This document shows, one piece after another, positions 44,372 to 55,199 of a stretch of 64,000 nucleotides of DNA (position 1 is the first letter of the stretch; each line of letters starts with the position of its first letter). A program made the translations under genes and the position numbers. The notes beneath the pieces were generated by a model that worked only from the letters and a program-made list of their open reading frames with translations, did no database searches and was not told where the DNA came from. The DNA is taken from positions 167,828 through 231,827 of the forward strand of contig NZ_SWJE01000005.1 in NCBI RefSeq assembly GCF_005144415.1. Reading direction: 5' to 3'. The DNA is from Trinickia terrae (GTDB taxonomy: Bacteria; Pseudomonadota; Gammaproteobacteria; Burkholderiales; Burkholderiaceae).

Positions 44372-44666
44372 CGCTGACCTTGGAAAATTCTTCCGCTCGA
44401 AGCTGGCGGGCACGAAGCCGCAGGTCGAGCCGTTCGTGCGGGCGAAGACCGATCCCGCGTGCGCTTCGTATTTCCTCGATGTCTTCGAGCCGAAGCCGAT
44501 CGTCGTCGAGGAAGACATGATCGAGGCGCTGATCGCGATCTGGCGCTCAGAGGGGCTCGATGCGCTGGCGGCGCTCGAGCCGGAGCTGCGCAAGATGGCG
44601 AAGGCGCTGCGTGCGCCGGCCGAAGAGAGCGAGACCGTTTCGCAATTCGTCTATGCGATGTATTGA
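44364..44666 (+). CDS. Small protein linked to carbamoyltransferase
   Basis: 100 aa, acidic and mainly helical (EEDMIEALIAIWRSEGLDALAALEPELRKMAKAL), no recognised family and no membrane segment. Start is a TTG at 44364 inside the carbamoyltransferase stop region, with GGAG 10 bases upstream, so the two are translationally coupled. It may be an accessory subunit or adaptor; no enzymatic motif is visible. Confidence 0.7.
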   Translation: MTDADLGKFFRSKLAGTKPQVEPFVRAKTDPACASYFLDVFEPKPIVVEEDMIEALIAIWRSEGLDALAALEPELRKMAKALRAPAEESETVSQFVYAMY

Positions 44667-44721
44667 GGCGGTTTTTTCGGCGCTATGATCGCTGCACTCG
44701 GGGTGATTCACGGAGAGTGCG

Positions 44722-45123
44722 ATGCTCACAGGCGGCTGCTTTTGCGGACAGGTTCGCTATGAGGTGTCGGCTCCGGTTGCCGACTCGACGGTTTGCCATT
44801 GCGTCGACTGCCGCCGTGTAGCGGGCGCGGCGTTTGTGCCGTGGTTCACGGTCGAGCGCGCGGGGTTTCGGTTCGTCCGTGGTGAGCCGAGGATGCTTGC
44901 TTCGAGCGCGAAGGTTGTGCGCGCTTTCTGTCCGGCGTGCGGGACGCATCTGACCTATCAGAGCGCCGATTTCCCTGACGAGATCGATATCTCGACGTGC
45001 AGCCTCGACGCGCCCGAACGCGTCCCGCCGCGGCATCACACCTGGACGGCGCAGAAGCTGCCGTGGGTGAATCTGTCGGATGGGCTGCCGCAATACCGGG
45101 GCGGGGATTCGAGTGGCGGCTGA
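44722..45123 (+). CDS. GFA-family zinc protein (Gfa/CENP-V fold)
   Basis: 133 aa. Zinc-binding pattern GGCFCGQVRYE, CHCVDCRR and FCPACGTHLTY gives two zinc sites of the glutathione-dependent formaldehyde-activating-like family. It has the second Cys trio but the true Gfa function is established for few members. ATG 44722, 55 bases after the small protein; likely a separate transcript as its codon use is ordinary. Confidence 0.88.
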   Translation: MLTGGCFCGQVRYEVSAPVADSTVCHCVDCRRVAGAAFVPWFTVERAGFRFVRGEPRMLASSAKVVRAFCPACGTHLTYQSADFPDEIDISTCSLDAPERVPPRHHTWTAQKLPWVNLSDGLPQYRGGDSSGG

Positions 45124-45149
45124 GCGCGCGCAAAGCCGCCCGCCGCCAA

Positions 45150-46494
<1,345 letters not shown>

Positions 46495-46502
<8 letters not shown>

Positions 46503-48357
46503 CGACTACCCCTGTTTCGGTCATGCTCATGAATTCGATCGTGAATTGCGCGCCGCCGTCGGGCCGGTTCGACGCGAAGATCCGCGCGCCGAAGCCGAGC
46601 ACGAGCCGCGACGTGATCGCGAGGCCGAGCCCGAGGCCGCGCCCGCGCGGCTTGGTCGTGACGAACGGCTCGAACAGGTGCGGGAGCACCTCGGGCGCGA
46701 TGCCCGTGCCGCTGTCGGCGATCGAGAACAGCACGCGGCCGGGCTGGTCGGCGTCGTGCGCCTCGATCGCGATCGAGCGCTGCGGCTCGTCGGCGACGGC
46801 GTCGAGCGCGTTGCCGAGCAGGTTCACGAGCACCTGCTGCAGCTGGCTCGGCTCGGCCCAGACGGTCGTGCCCGCCGGGATGCGCACGTCGAGCTGCACG
46901 TCCTTGTCGCGCAGGCGCGCTTCGTAGATCAGGAGCGCGTGCGCGACCGCATCGTCGAGCGACACCGCGACGGGCTGAACGTCGGATTTGCGCGCGAACG
47001 TCTTCAGCTCGCCGGTCAGCACGGCCATTCCGTCGACGAGCTTCGAGATCCGCTCGAGGTTGGCGATCGCGAGCGGCTGCTGGTTGCGTTCGAGGAACGA
47101 GCGCGCGTTGTCCGACAGCGTGCGGATCGCGCCGAGCGGCTGGTTCAGCTCGTGCGTGAGGCCCGCCGCCATCTGCCCGAGCACCGCGAGCTTGCCCGCG
47201 TGCACGAGCTCCTGCTCGGTGCGCGCGCGCTCGGCGATCTCGCGCTGCATCGCCGCGTTGGCCGCCGTGAGTTCGGCGGTGCGCTCGGCCACGGTCGCTT
47301 CAAGGTGGTCGTTCGCCTCGCGCAGCGCGTCTTGTCCCTTCAGCTTTTCGGCGATGGCGCGGCGGCGCTGGGTTGCGTAGAGCGCGTAGAGCCCGGCGAT
47401 CATGAAGAGCGCGGTGACGAATGCGAACGCCGTGCGCAACTGGCGCATGGCGGGCTCGACGTCGAGCAGCACCATGAGCGAGTCGCCCGCCTGCGGCGCC
47501 GGCCGCGAGAGTTCGAGAAAACGCTTGTCGTGGCCGGGGCGGGTCCAGTCGGGATAGCGGGCAAAGCGCGCCGACGCGCTCCAGCGGTCGAGCTTTTGAT
47601 GCGGCAGCAGCGCCACGGCGCGCCCCGCGTATTGCTTCGACGCCTCGATCTGCCGCTGCCGCTCCGGCGTGATCGGCGTGAGCGCGGCGAACTTCCACGC
47701 GGGCACGGTCGAGATCACGATCACGCCGTTGCCGTCGACCACCATCGCCGCCTCGCCCGGCGAGCGCCACGCCGATTCGAACGCATCGACGCTGACCTTC
47801 ACCGCCACCGCGCCCGCGGGCTTGCCGGCGTCGAGCACGGCGCTCGCGAAGTAGAGGCCCGGCACGCCCGTGTTCGTGCCGATGCCGAAGAAGCGCCCCG
47901 AGCCGCGCGCGAGCGCGTCGAGGAAGTAAGGCCGATAAGAAACGTTGGTGCCGATGAAGGAGAGCGCCTGGTTCCAGTTGCTGGCGGCGATCACCTCGCC
48001 TTGCCGGTCGATCACGTCGACGGCGAGGCCTCCGGTGTCACCGTTCACGGCTTCGAGGTAGCGGTTGACTTCGGGCAGCAGCGCCGCGCGCGCGGCGCCG
48101 GGTTCGGCGTGCAGCAGGGCGCGCACGCTGTCCTGCCGGGCGACGATGCCGGGCACCGTCTCGTAGCGCCCCAGTTCGCTCCTGAGCGCGGCCGCGTATA
48201 GATCGAGCCGGTGGCTGCCGACCTCGGCGATCGACTCGATCGACCGCTGCCACGCAAACGCAGCGGCGGAGGCTGCCGCTACGACATACAGCACGGCCGC
48301 CGCTGCCCATCCCCACAGTGGAATGCCCCGCACTTTGATGCGCGCGAACGACCTCAT
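46495..48357 (-). CDS. Membrane sensor histidine kinase (DctB-like)
   Basis: 620 aa. Two membrane segments (WGWAAAAVLYVVAAASAAAFAW and FAFVTALFMIAGLYALYA) flank a 260-residue periplasmic double-PAS-like sensor (NWNQALSFIGTNVSYRPYF, GVPGLYFASAVLD). Then a coiled coil, H-box GLTHELNQPLGAIRTLSDNA with phosphoacceptor His, N-box LLGNALDAV and G-boxes SGTGIAPEVLPHLFEPF and GLGLGLAIT. This matches C4-dicarboxylate sensors of the DctB type. ATG 48357 follows GGGGCATCG. Overlaps the regulator gene by eight bases. Confidence 0.94.
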
Positions 48358-48470
48358 CGATGCCCCGCCGGCGAAAAACGTCGGCTCATTGTGGCAAATC
48401 GCCGCTGTGGCGTACAGCTTGGCGAGCCGGCGCTGGGCGCTCGAGAGGCGTCCGGCGCGGCGCTCGCCGG

Positions 48471-49832
48471 TCATCCGAAGTGCGCGAGCCCGATCAGCGT
48501 CAGCGTGACGACGATCGCGCCGCCGATGCGCGTGGCGATCTGCGCGAACGGCATCAGCTGCATGCGGTTCGCGGCGGTCAGGATCGCCACGTCGCCGGTG
48601 CCGCCCTGGCCGCTGTGGCAGGCGTTCACGATCGCGGTGTCGATCGGATACATCTTCAGCAGGCGGCCGACGATGAAGCCTGTGCCCATCAGCGTCGCCA
48701 CGGTGACGACGATCGTGATCACGTTGGCGAACGTGAACGAGGCGACGAGCTTGTCCCACGGCGTCATCGCGACGCCGATCGCGAACAGCAGCGGGTAGGT
48801 CACCGCGGTCGAGAAGAACTTGTAGACGACGAACGCGCCTTCCTGCAGCGGCGGCGACACGGCGCGCGCGAGCTTCACGAGCACCGCGATGAACAGCATC
48901 GCGACCGGCGCCGGCAGGCCGAACAGATTGCGGCACATGAGGCCGAGCAGGTACAGCGTGATCGCGGTGATGCCGGCGGCGGCGATGTGCGTGACGTCGA
49001 CGTGGCCGGTGATCTCTTCGCTCACCGTGTCGAGCTCGTCCGCTTCGCCCACTTGCAGCCGGCCTTTGCCGGTGAGATGCGGCAAGCGCTTGCCGAGCAT
49101 GTCGAGCGCGCCGGACAGCACGATCGCCGTGAGGCTGCCGAGCATCACGGGCGGCAGCACCTGCGCGAACATCTCGCCTTGCGGCAGATGGAGGATTTCC
49201 GAGTACCCGACCGACAGCGGAATCGCGCCTTCGCCGACGCCGCCCGCCATGATCGGCACGACGACGTAGAGGAACGTGTGGCCCATGCCGAGGCCGAGCG
49301 CGGTGCCGACGAGCGTGCCGACGATCATCGCGGCGATCGTGCCCGCCGCGAGCGGCACGAAGATCTTGATGAAGCCGCGGATCAGCACGCGGCGGTCCAT
49401 GCCGAGAATGCTGCCGACGATGATCGACGCGATGAACAGGTAGAGGAAGTTGGTCTGCTTCGTGAACTCCGTCGTCAGCGAGAGGATCGGCTTCGGCAGC
49501 AGGTGGTAGTAGTTGAGCGCCGACGGGATGAAGGTGGCGAAGATCGCCGCCGCGCCGATGTGGCGGACGATCGGCAGACGCTTGCCGAGCTCGGCGCAGG
49601 TGAAGCCGAAGAAGGCGAGCACGGCGATCGCCATCGAGATCTCGCCCGGCACCTTGCCGGAGACCGCGAAGCCGGCGATCAGCGCGAGCAGGATCACGTA
49701 GACCGGCAGCGGAATGATGCCGATCCGGTATTCCATGAGCCGCCACCAGCCTTCGGGCCAGAATTTCGTTTGAGCGGTGAGCGGCTGCGCCGGTTGGGCG
49801 GGCGGTGGGGTAGTGGACGAAGTGCTATGCAC
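48471..49832 (-). CDS. 2-hydroxycarboxylate transporter (2HCT family)
   Basis: 453 aa, about eleven membrane segments and the two family signatures GGVGEGAIPLS and GQGGTGDVAIL that form the re-entrant loops of CitS/MaeP-type carriers of citrate, malate or related acids coupled to Na+ or H+. The GTG at 49832 is preferred (AGGAGACC six bases upstream). Frame stays open to 49943, but a sigma-54 promoter at 49939-49954 would start transcription downstream of that codon, ruling out the longest form; ATG 49883 remains possible. It lies upstream of the sensor-regulator pair in the same orientation with 113 bases between. Confidence 0.92.
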   Translation of the reverse strand: MHSTSSTTPPPAQPAQPLTAQTKFWPEGWWRLMEYRIGIIPLPVYVILLALIAGFAVSGKVPGEISMAIAVLAFFGFTCAELGKRLPIVRHIGAAAIFATFIPSALNYYHLLPKPILSLTTEFTKQTNFLYLFIASIIVGSILGMDRRVLIRGFIKIFVPLAAGTIAAMIVGTLVGTALGLGMGHTFLYVVVPIMAGGVGEGAIPLSVGYSEILHLPQGEMFAQVLPPVMLGSLTAIVLSGALDMLGKRLPHLTGKGRLQVGEADELDTVSEEITGHVDVTHIAAAGITAITLYLLGLMCRNLFGLPAPVAMLFIAVLVKLARAVSPPLQEGAFVVYKFFSTAVTYPLLFAIGVAMTPWDKLVASFTFANVITIVVTVATLMGTGFIVGRLLKMYPIDTAIVNACHSGQGGTGDVAILTAANRMQLMPFAQIATRIGGAIVVTLTLIGLAHFG

Positions 49833-49938
49833 GTCAGGTCTCCTGTCTCCGTTGAGCGGCGTGGCGCGCCGCGAGTCGTTCATGCCATGCCGGAGGGAAC
49901 GAGGCGTTCCGGCCGGATGGGTTTGTCGGCGGAGTGAA

Positions 49939-49954
49939 TGCAATGGGCATGCCA
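49939..49954 (-). promoter_or_regulatory. Sigma-54 promoter of the 2HCT transporter
   Basis: Minus strand TGGCATGCCCATTGCA: TGGCA at -24, GC-containing TTGCA at -12 with the correct spacing. The GG and GC dinucleotides are all intact; only the consensus C after TGGCA is T. It predicts a start near 49929, about 100 bases before the GTG start. Confidence 0.85.
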
Positions 49955-50099
49955 GGTGGCGCCCGGCGTCATCGCATCGCGCGCGGCATTGATTTGATTG
50001 GTTTTTTTGAGCGGCGCCCGCGAGCGTCCGAGGGCGTGCCGGCTTAAATCTCAGAATTAGTCCGTCGGCGTGGCTGAAATCTCGGCTTGGCCGGTGAGC

Positions 50100-50115
50100 C
50101 TAGGTAATTCCCTAG
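50100..50115. promoter_or_regulatory. 16-bp near-perfect palindrome, candidate activator site
   Basis: CTAGG-T-AATT-C-CCTAG, asymmetric only at one base pair. It lies about 146 bases upstream of the sigma-54 promoter on the transporter side, a normal distance for an NtrC-type enhancer, and 30 bases upstream of the TATAAA box facing the ribose operon, so it could serve either. Confidence 0.55.
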
Positions 50116-50144
50116 AGCCACTTCCCACCGCCAGCGGGCTCTGG

Positions 50145-50150
50145 TATAAA
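50145..50150 (+). promoter_or_regulatory. -10 box of the ribose operon
   Basis: TATAAA in GGTATAAATCC, about 90 bases before rbsK. No strong -35 is seen, consistent with an activated or repressed promoter. Confidence 0.5.
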
Positions 50151-50237
50151 TCCGCCCCAAGCAAGCTGATTACGTTTTAGCCGAAGAAATAACGATGCCG
50201 CGCTGATGGCGGCAGCGAAGCGCTCGAGGAGGCCGCG

Positions 50238-51125
50238 ATGGCACGCGTGGTGGTGGTGGGCAGCATCAACATGGACCTCGTCACGGAAACCGATACGTTT
50301 CCGCGGCTCGGCGAGACGCTGTTCGGCAAGCGCTTTGCGCAGTACCCGGGCGGCAAGGGCGCGAATCAGGCGGTGGCGGCGGCGCGTCTCGGCGCCGAGG
50401 TCACGCTGATCGGCTGCGTCGGCGACGACGCGCTCGGCGCGCAGATGAAGACGGTGCTCGCGCGCGAGGGCGTCGATACGCGCTGGATCGCGACCGGACG
50501 CGAGGCCACGGGGATCGCGCAAATCACGCTGTCAGGGGGCGACAACGCGATAGTCGTCGTGTCGGGCGCGAACTACGAGCTGTCGCCGGCCGACATCGAC
50601 CGCGCCGAAGCGGCGTTCCACGCTGCCGACGTCGTGCTCGCGCAACTCGAAGTGCCGCTCGCGACCGTGCGCCATGCGGCGCGCGTCGCACACGCCTACG
50701 GCAAGCCGTTCTTCCTGAATCCGGCGCCCGCCGTGGCGCTGCCCGAGGAGCTGCTCGAGCTGACCACGCTGCTCACGCCGAACGAGCACGAGCTCGCCGC
50801 CGCGCTGCAGACGCACGGCGCTGCCTGGCAGGACGTGCTGCGCCGCAGGCCGGGCCGCATCGCGATGACGCACGGCAAGGACGGCGCCTACTACACGACG
50901 GAAGACGGCGAGCTGAAGCACCAGCCCGGCTTCAGCGTGCAGGCGGTCGATACGACCGGCGCCGGCGACACCTTCAACGGCGCGCTCGCGGCGTTCTGGC
51001 ACCTGGGCATGGCCGAAGCGATGCGGCGCGCGAATGCGGCCGGCGCGCTGTCGGTCACGCGCGCGGGGGCGCAGGGCGGCATGCCGACGCTCGCCGAGCT
51101 CGAACAATTCCTGACGTCCCACTGA
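50238..51125 (+). CDS. rbsK: Ribokinase RbsK
   Basis: 295 aa, PfkB family. N-terminal VVVGSINMDLVTETDTFPRLGETL, GGKGANQAVAAARLG (substrate binding) and C-terminal DTTGAGDTFNGALAAFW with the catalytic Asp. It phosphorylates D-ribose to ribose 5-phosphate in the cytoplasm. First gene of the operon rbsKDACB; rbsD begins eight bases after its stop. GGAGG precedes the ATG at 50238. Confidence 0.95.
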   Translation: MARVVVVGSINMDLVTETDTFPRLGETLFGKRFAQYPGGKGANQAVAAARLGAEVTLIGCVGDDALGAQMKTVLAREGVDTRWIATGREATGIAQITLSGGDNAIVVVSGANYELSPADIDRAEAAFHAADVVLAQLEVPLATVRHAARVAHAYGKPFFLNPAPAVALPEELLELTTLLTPNEHELAAALQTHGAAWQDVLRRRPGRIAMTHGKDGAYYTTEDGELKHQPGFSVQAVDTTGAGDTFNGALAAFWHLGMAEAMRRANAAGALSVTRAGAQGGMPTLAELEQFLTSH

Positions 51126-51133
51126 TCAATGCA

Positions 51134-51532
51134 ATGAAGAAACTCGGGCACCTGAACCGCGATATCGCTCGCGTCCTGGCCGGCATGGGACACACCGACA
51201 GCCTCGTGATCGCCGATTGCGGCCTGCCGATCCCGGACGGCGTCGAATGCATCGACGTCTCGCTGAAGATCGGCACGCCGGGCTTCTTCGACGTGCTCGA
51301 CACCGTGCTGGCCGATTTCAAGGTGGAGCGCGCGGTGTTCGCGAGCGAGAGCCTGACGCAGAACTCCGAGGTCGCGGGCCGCGCGGCGAGCTTCGCGAAG
51401 ACGGGCGTCGGTGTCGAGTACGTCGCACACGAGGACTTCAAGCGCTTGACGAAGAACGCCAAGGCCGTGATCCGCACCGGCGAATGCAGCCCGTACGCGA
51501 ACGTGCTGCTGTATTCGGGCGTGATTTTCTAA
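51134..51532 (+). CDS. rbsD: D-ribose pyranase RbsD
   Basis: 132 aa. Family motifs GHLNRDIARVLAGMGHTDSLVIADCGLPIP and FKRLTKNAKAVIRTGE; His in GHT.. and the final YANVLLYSGVIF segment are conserved. It interconverts the beta-pyranose and beta-furanose forms of ribose so that the kinase can act. Position between rbsK and rbsA matches ribose operons, though order varies between bacteria. Confidence 0.95.
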   Translation: MKKLGHLNRDIARVLAGMGHTDSLVIADCGLPIPDGVECIDVSLKIGTPGFFDVLDTVLADFKVERAVFASESLTQNSEVAGRAASFAKTGVGVEYVAHEDFKRLTKNAKAVIRTGECSPYANVLLYSGVIF

Positions 51533-51553
51533 GTCAAGAAAGAGGAGCGCGCG

Positions 51554-53068
51554 ATGCAAGTCACCCTGCGCGGGATCAGCAAGGCGTTCGGCCCGGTGCG
51601 CGTGCTCGACGGCGTCGATTTCAACGTCCGCGCGGGCGAGATCCACGCGCTGATGGGCGAGAACGGCGCCGGCAAGTCGACGCTGATGAAGATCCTCTCC
51701 GGCGTCTACCAGGCCGATGCGGGCGAGATCCTGATCGACGGTCGCGCCGTGCAGATCCGCGATACGGTCGACGCGGAGCGCCTCGGCATCGCGATCATCC
51801 ATCAGGAGCTGAACCTGATTCCGCAGCTCTCGGTGATGGAGAACATGTTCCTCGGCCGCGAGCCGCGCCGCTTCGGCGTCGTCGATACCGGCGCGATGCG
51901 CCGCGAGGCGCGGAAGTGGCTCGACGTGCTGGGCGCCGCGCGTATCGATCCGCAGACCGAAGCGGGGCGGCTCTCGATCGGGCAGCAGCAGATGGTCGAG
52001 ATCGCGAAGGCGCTGTCGCTCGACGCGCACGTGCTCGTCATGGACGAGCCGACCGCCGCGCTCACCGACCGCGAGATCGAAACGCTCTTCAAGATCATGC
52101 GCGAGCTGAAGGCGCGCGATGTGGCGATCGTCTACGTGTCGCACCGGATCGAGGAGATCTTCCAAGTCTGCGACAAGCTCAGCGTGCTGCGCGACGGCCG
52201 GTTCGCCGGCGAGCGGGCCATCGGGCAGACGCATTTCGAGGACGTGGTGCGGCTGATGGTCGGACGCGAGATCGGCGAGCGCTTTCCGAAGCGCGAGAGC
52301 CAGCCGGGCGAGGTGCGCTTCAAGGTCGAGGACCTGGCCGACGACGGCCATATCTCCGGCATTTCGTTCGACGTCCGCGCGGGAGAAGTGCTGGGCATCG
52401 CCGGGCTGATGGGCGCGGGGCGCAGTGAAATTCTCAAGGCGATTTTCGGCGCGAGCCGCAAGACGGCAGGGCAGATCACGCTCGACGGACGTCCGCTCGA
52501 CATCCGCGACCCATCCGGCGCAATCGGCGCCGGGATCGGTTTTGTCACCGAAGACCGCAAGACCCAGGGCCTGGTGCTCGGCATGTCGGTGCGCGAGAAC
52601 GCCACGCTGGTGCACCTGAGCCGCTACGCGCGGCTTGGCGTCGTGAGCGACGCGGCCGAGCGCAAGGCCGTGGCCGGGCTGATCCAGCAGCTGCGCATTC
52701 GCACGCGCGACGCCGAACTCGACGTCAAGGCGCTGTCCGGCGGCAACCAGCAGAAGGTGGTGTTCGCGAAGTGGCTCGCCGAGCCGCCCAAGGTCCTGCT
52801 GCTCGACGAGCCGACGCGCGGCGTCGATGTCGGCGGCAAGGCGGAGATCTACACCATCATCAATCAGCTCGCGGCGCTGGGCGTGGCGATCGTGATGGTG
52901 TCGTCGGAGCTGCCCGAGGTGCTGGCGATGAGCGACCGCATCCTCGTCATGCATCAAGGCCGGCAGAACGGCATCTTCCCGGCGGCCGACTCCACGCAGG
53001 AGTCGATCATGACGGCAGCCACGGGCGGCGCGCCGGCCCATGCCGACGCGGCTGCGGCCGTCGCTTGA
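51554..53068 (+). CDS. rbsA: Ribose ABC transporter ATP-binding protein RbsA
   Basis: 504 aa with two fused ABC domains. First: GENGAGKST Walker A, LSIGQQQMVEIAKAL signature, VLVMDEPTAALTD Walker B. Second: AGLMGAGRSEILKAIFG (degenerate Walker A usual in this family), LSGGNQQKVVFAKWLA and LLLDEPTRGVDVG. It powers ribose import with RbsC and RbsB. AGGAG lies just before the ATG. Confidence 0.96.
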   Translation: MQVTLRGISKAFGPVRVLDGVDFNVRAGEIHALMGENGAGKSTLMKILSGVYQADAGEILIDGRAVQIRDTVDAERLGIAIIHQELNLIPQLSVMENMFLGREPRRFGVVDTGAMRREARKWLDVLGAARIDPQTEAGRLSIGQQQMVEIAKALSLDAHVLVMDEPTAALTDREIETLFKIMRELKARDVAIVYVSHRIEEIFQVCDKLSVLRDGRFAGERAIGQTHFEDVVRLMVGREIGERFPKRESQPGEVRFKVEDLADDGHISGISFDVRAGEVLGIAGLMGAGRSEILKAIFGASRKTAGQITLDGRPLDIRDPSGAIGAGIGFVTEDRKTQGLVLGMSVRENATLVHLSRYARLGVVSDAAERKAVAGLIQQLRIRTRDAELDVKALSGGNQQKVVFAKWLAEPPKVLLLDEPTRGVDVGGKAEIYTIINQLAALGVAIVMVSSELPEVLAMSDRILVMHQGRQNGIFPAADSTQESIMTAATGGAPAHADAAAAVA

Positions 53069-53153
53069 TGCAACGCGCTCGAAGCGCTTCGCCATCGTTC
53101 ACCCAAGTTCACCCCGAAGACGGCACCCGCCGCCGACACCGAGTACCGAGACC

Positions 53154-54104
53154 GTGCAATCCATCCTGACACCCACCCACAAGGCCACGCTGCAAAAGCT
53201 CGGGCCGTTCATCGCGCTCGTGATCGTGGCGGTCGGCCTGTCGCTGACGAGCCCCGATTTCCTCACCGTCGGCAACTTGCTCAACGTGATGCGCCAGGCG
53301 TCGATCAACGCGCTGATCGGCTTCGGCATGACGCTCGTGATCCTGCTCGGCGGCATCGACTTGTCGGTGGGCTCGATTCTCGCGCTGTCGTCGGTGATGA
53401 TCGCGAGCCTGATGCAGACCGGCATGCCGCCGATGCTCGCGACGCTGCTCGGCATCGTCGCAGGCGGCTTGATGGGCTTGGTCAACGGCCTCGTGATCAG
53501 CAAGGGCAAGGTGGCGCCGTTCATCGCGACGCTCGGCTCGATGACCGTGCTGCGCGGCCTCGCGCTCGTGGTCTCGGACGGCAGCCCGATCAGCAACTTC
53601 AACAGCGATGTCTTCTCGATGCTCGGTGGCGGCTACGTGGCGCGACTGATTCCGATTCCGGTCGTGCTGATGCTGATCATGTTCGGCGTGTTCTGGTTCG
53701 TGCTGAAGAAGACCGTGTTCGGCCGCCATGTCTGCGCGACGGGCGGCAACGCCGAGTCGGCGCGGCTTTCGGGCGTGAAGGTCGACCGCGTGCAGCTTTG
53801 GGTCTACTCGATTTCCGGCGTGATGGCGGCGCTCGCGGGCGTGGTGCTCACGTCGCGGCTGAACTCGGCGCAGCCCACGGCGGGCACCGGCTACGAGCTC
53901 GATGCGATCGCCGCCGTCGTGCTCGGCGGCACGAGCCTGACGGGCGGACGCGGCTGGATCTTCGGCACGCTCGTCGGCGCGCTCCTGATCGGCGTGTTGA
54001 ACAACGGCCTGAATCTGCTCGACGTCTCGTCGTTCTATCAGCAAGTCGTCAAGGGCGGCGTGATCCTGCTGGCCGTGCTGATCGATCGGGCGAACAAGAA
54101 GTAA
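53154..54104 (+). CDS. rbsC: Ribose ABC transporter permease RbsC
   Basis: 316 aa, about ten membrane segments with the sugar-permease motifs MRQASINALIGFGMTLVILLGGIDLSVGSI and YELDAIAAVVLGGTSLTGGRG (EAA-like loop contacting RbsA). The start is put at the GTG 53154 because the upstream open frame overlaps rbsA and is not permease-like; no ideal ribosome site is seen (CCGAG). Confidence 0.94.
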   Translation: MQSILTPTHKATLQKLGPFIALVIVAVGLSLTSPDFLTVGNLLNVMRQASINALIGFGMTLVILLGGIDLSVGSILALSSVMIASLMQTGMPPMLATLLGIVAGGLMGLVNGLVISKGKVAPFIATLGSMTVLRGLALVVSDGSPISNFNSDVFSMLGGGYVARLIPIPVVLMLIMFGVFWFVLKKTVFGRHVCATGGNAESARLSGVKVDRVQLWVYSISGVMAALAGVVLTSRLNSAQPTAGTGYELDAIAAVVLGGTSLTGGRGWIFGTLVGALLIGVLNNGLNLLDVSSFYQQVVKGGVILLAVLIDRANKK

Positions 54105-54168
54105 CCCGCGCAGCAACAAGCGCGTTCACTCATTACTCCAACCATCGACAGGACATAGGAGATCACAC

Positions 54169-55113
54169 ATGAAACGAATCATTTCGCCGCTCTTCGCGAG
54201 CCTCCTGGTGCTCGGCATCGCCGCGTGCTCGAAACAAGGTCCGGACAGCACGGCCGCCTCGGCCAACGCGCCGGCCTCGGGCAGCGCGGCTGGCGGCGCG
54301 GTGACGGTGGGCCTGTCGATCTCGACGCTGAACAATCCGTTCTTCGTGTCGCTCAAGAAGGGCGCCGAGGACGAAGCGAAGAAGGAAGGCATCACGCTCA
54401 TCACCGTCGACGCGCAGAACGACCCCGCCAAGCAGCAGGCGAGCGTCGAAGACCTGATCCAGAAGAACGTCAGCGTCATCCTGATCAATCCGACCGATTC
54501 GTCGGCCGTCGCCAACGTCGTGAAGGAAGCGACCGGCAAGGGCATCAAGGTGGTGTCGCTCGATCGCAGCGTGAACGGCGCCGACGTCAGCTCGCACATC
54601 GCCTCGGACAATACCGCCGGCGGCAAGATGGCCGCCGACTTCATGCTCGAGAAGCTGGGCGGCAAGGGCAACGTCGTCGAGCTGCAGGGGATTCCCGGCT
54701 CGTCGGCGGCGCGCGAGCGCGGCGCGGGCTTCGACACGGCGATCGCGGCGGGCAATGGCGTGAAGGTCGTGACGAAGCAGCCGGCGGACTTCGATCGCGC
54801 GAAGGGTTTGTCGGTGATGGAAAACATCATCCAGGGCAACAAGGATGTCCAGGGCGTGTTCGCGCAGAACGACGAGATGGCGCTGGGCGCGGTCAAGGCG
54901 ATCCAGGCGGCGGGGCTGAAGAACGTGATCGTGGTCGGCTTCGACGCCACTGACGACGCTGTCGCCGCGGTCAAGGCCGGCAACATGGCGGCGACCGTGC
55001 AGCAGCAGCCCGAGCTGATCGGCCAATACGGCGTGCAGACGGCGAAGAAGCTCGTCGGCGGCCAGCCGGTCGGCAAGTTCATCCCGGTTCCGCTCAACCT
55101 CTACAAGCAGTAA
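54169..55113 (+). CDS. rbsB: Ribose-binding protein RbsB
   Basis: 314 aa periplasmic receptor. Leader with a lipobox-like IAACSK, an Ala/Ser-rich linker, then VGLSISTLNNPFFVSLKKGAEDEAKKEG, TVDAQNDPAKQQASVEDLI, NGADVSSHIASDNTAGG and FAQNDEMALGAVKAIQAAG. These are the classic ribose/galactose receptor segments including the ligand Arg and Asp positions. The Cys at residue 21 suggests lipid anchoring, unlike the soluble E. coli protein. AGGAG at -10 of the ATG. Confidence 0.94.
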   Translation: MKRIISPLFASLLVLGIAACSKQGPDSTAASANAPASGSAAGGAVTVGLSISTLNNPFFVSLKKGAEDEAKKEGITLITVDAQNDPAKQQASVEDLIQKNVSVILINPTDSSAVANVVKEATGKGIKVVSLDRSVNGADVSSHIASDNTAGGKMAADFMLEKLGGKGNVVELQGIPGSSAARERGAGFDTAIAAGNGVKVVTKQPADFDRAKGLSVMENIIQGNKDVQGVFAQNDEMALGAVKAIQAAGLKNVIVVGFDATDDAVAAVKAGNMAATVQQQPELIGQYGVQTAKKLVGGQPVGKFIPVPLNLYKQ

Positions 55114-55199
55114 GGCTTCCGCGCGGCTATTTTGCGCGTCACGCTGGCGTAGTACTATCGGGCCCTGAAATCGCCTGTTCGCCTAGAGGAAACGCCAGC

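Noticed and set aside
42557..44593. 678-codon frame antisense to the carbamoyltransferase
   Set aside because: Arg/His/Asp-rich mirror of a GC-rich gene; the opposite strand has all family motifs.
50891..53095. 734-codon frame antisense to rbsA
   Set aside because: Mirror of the ribose genes with no family signature.
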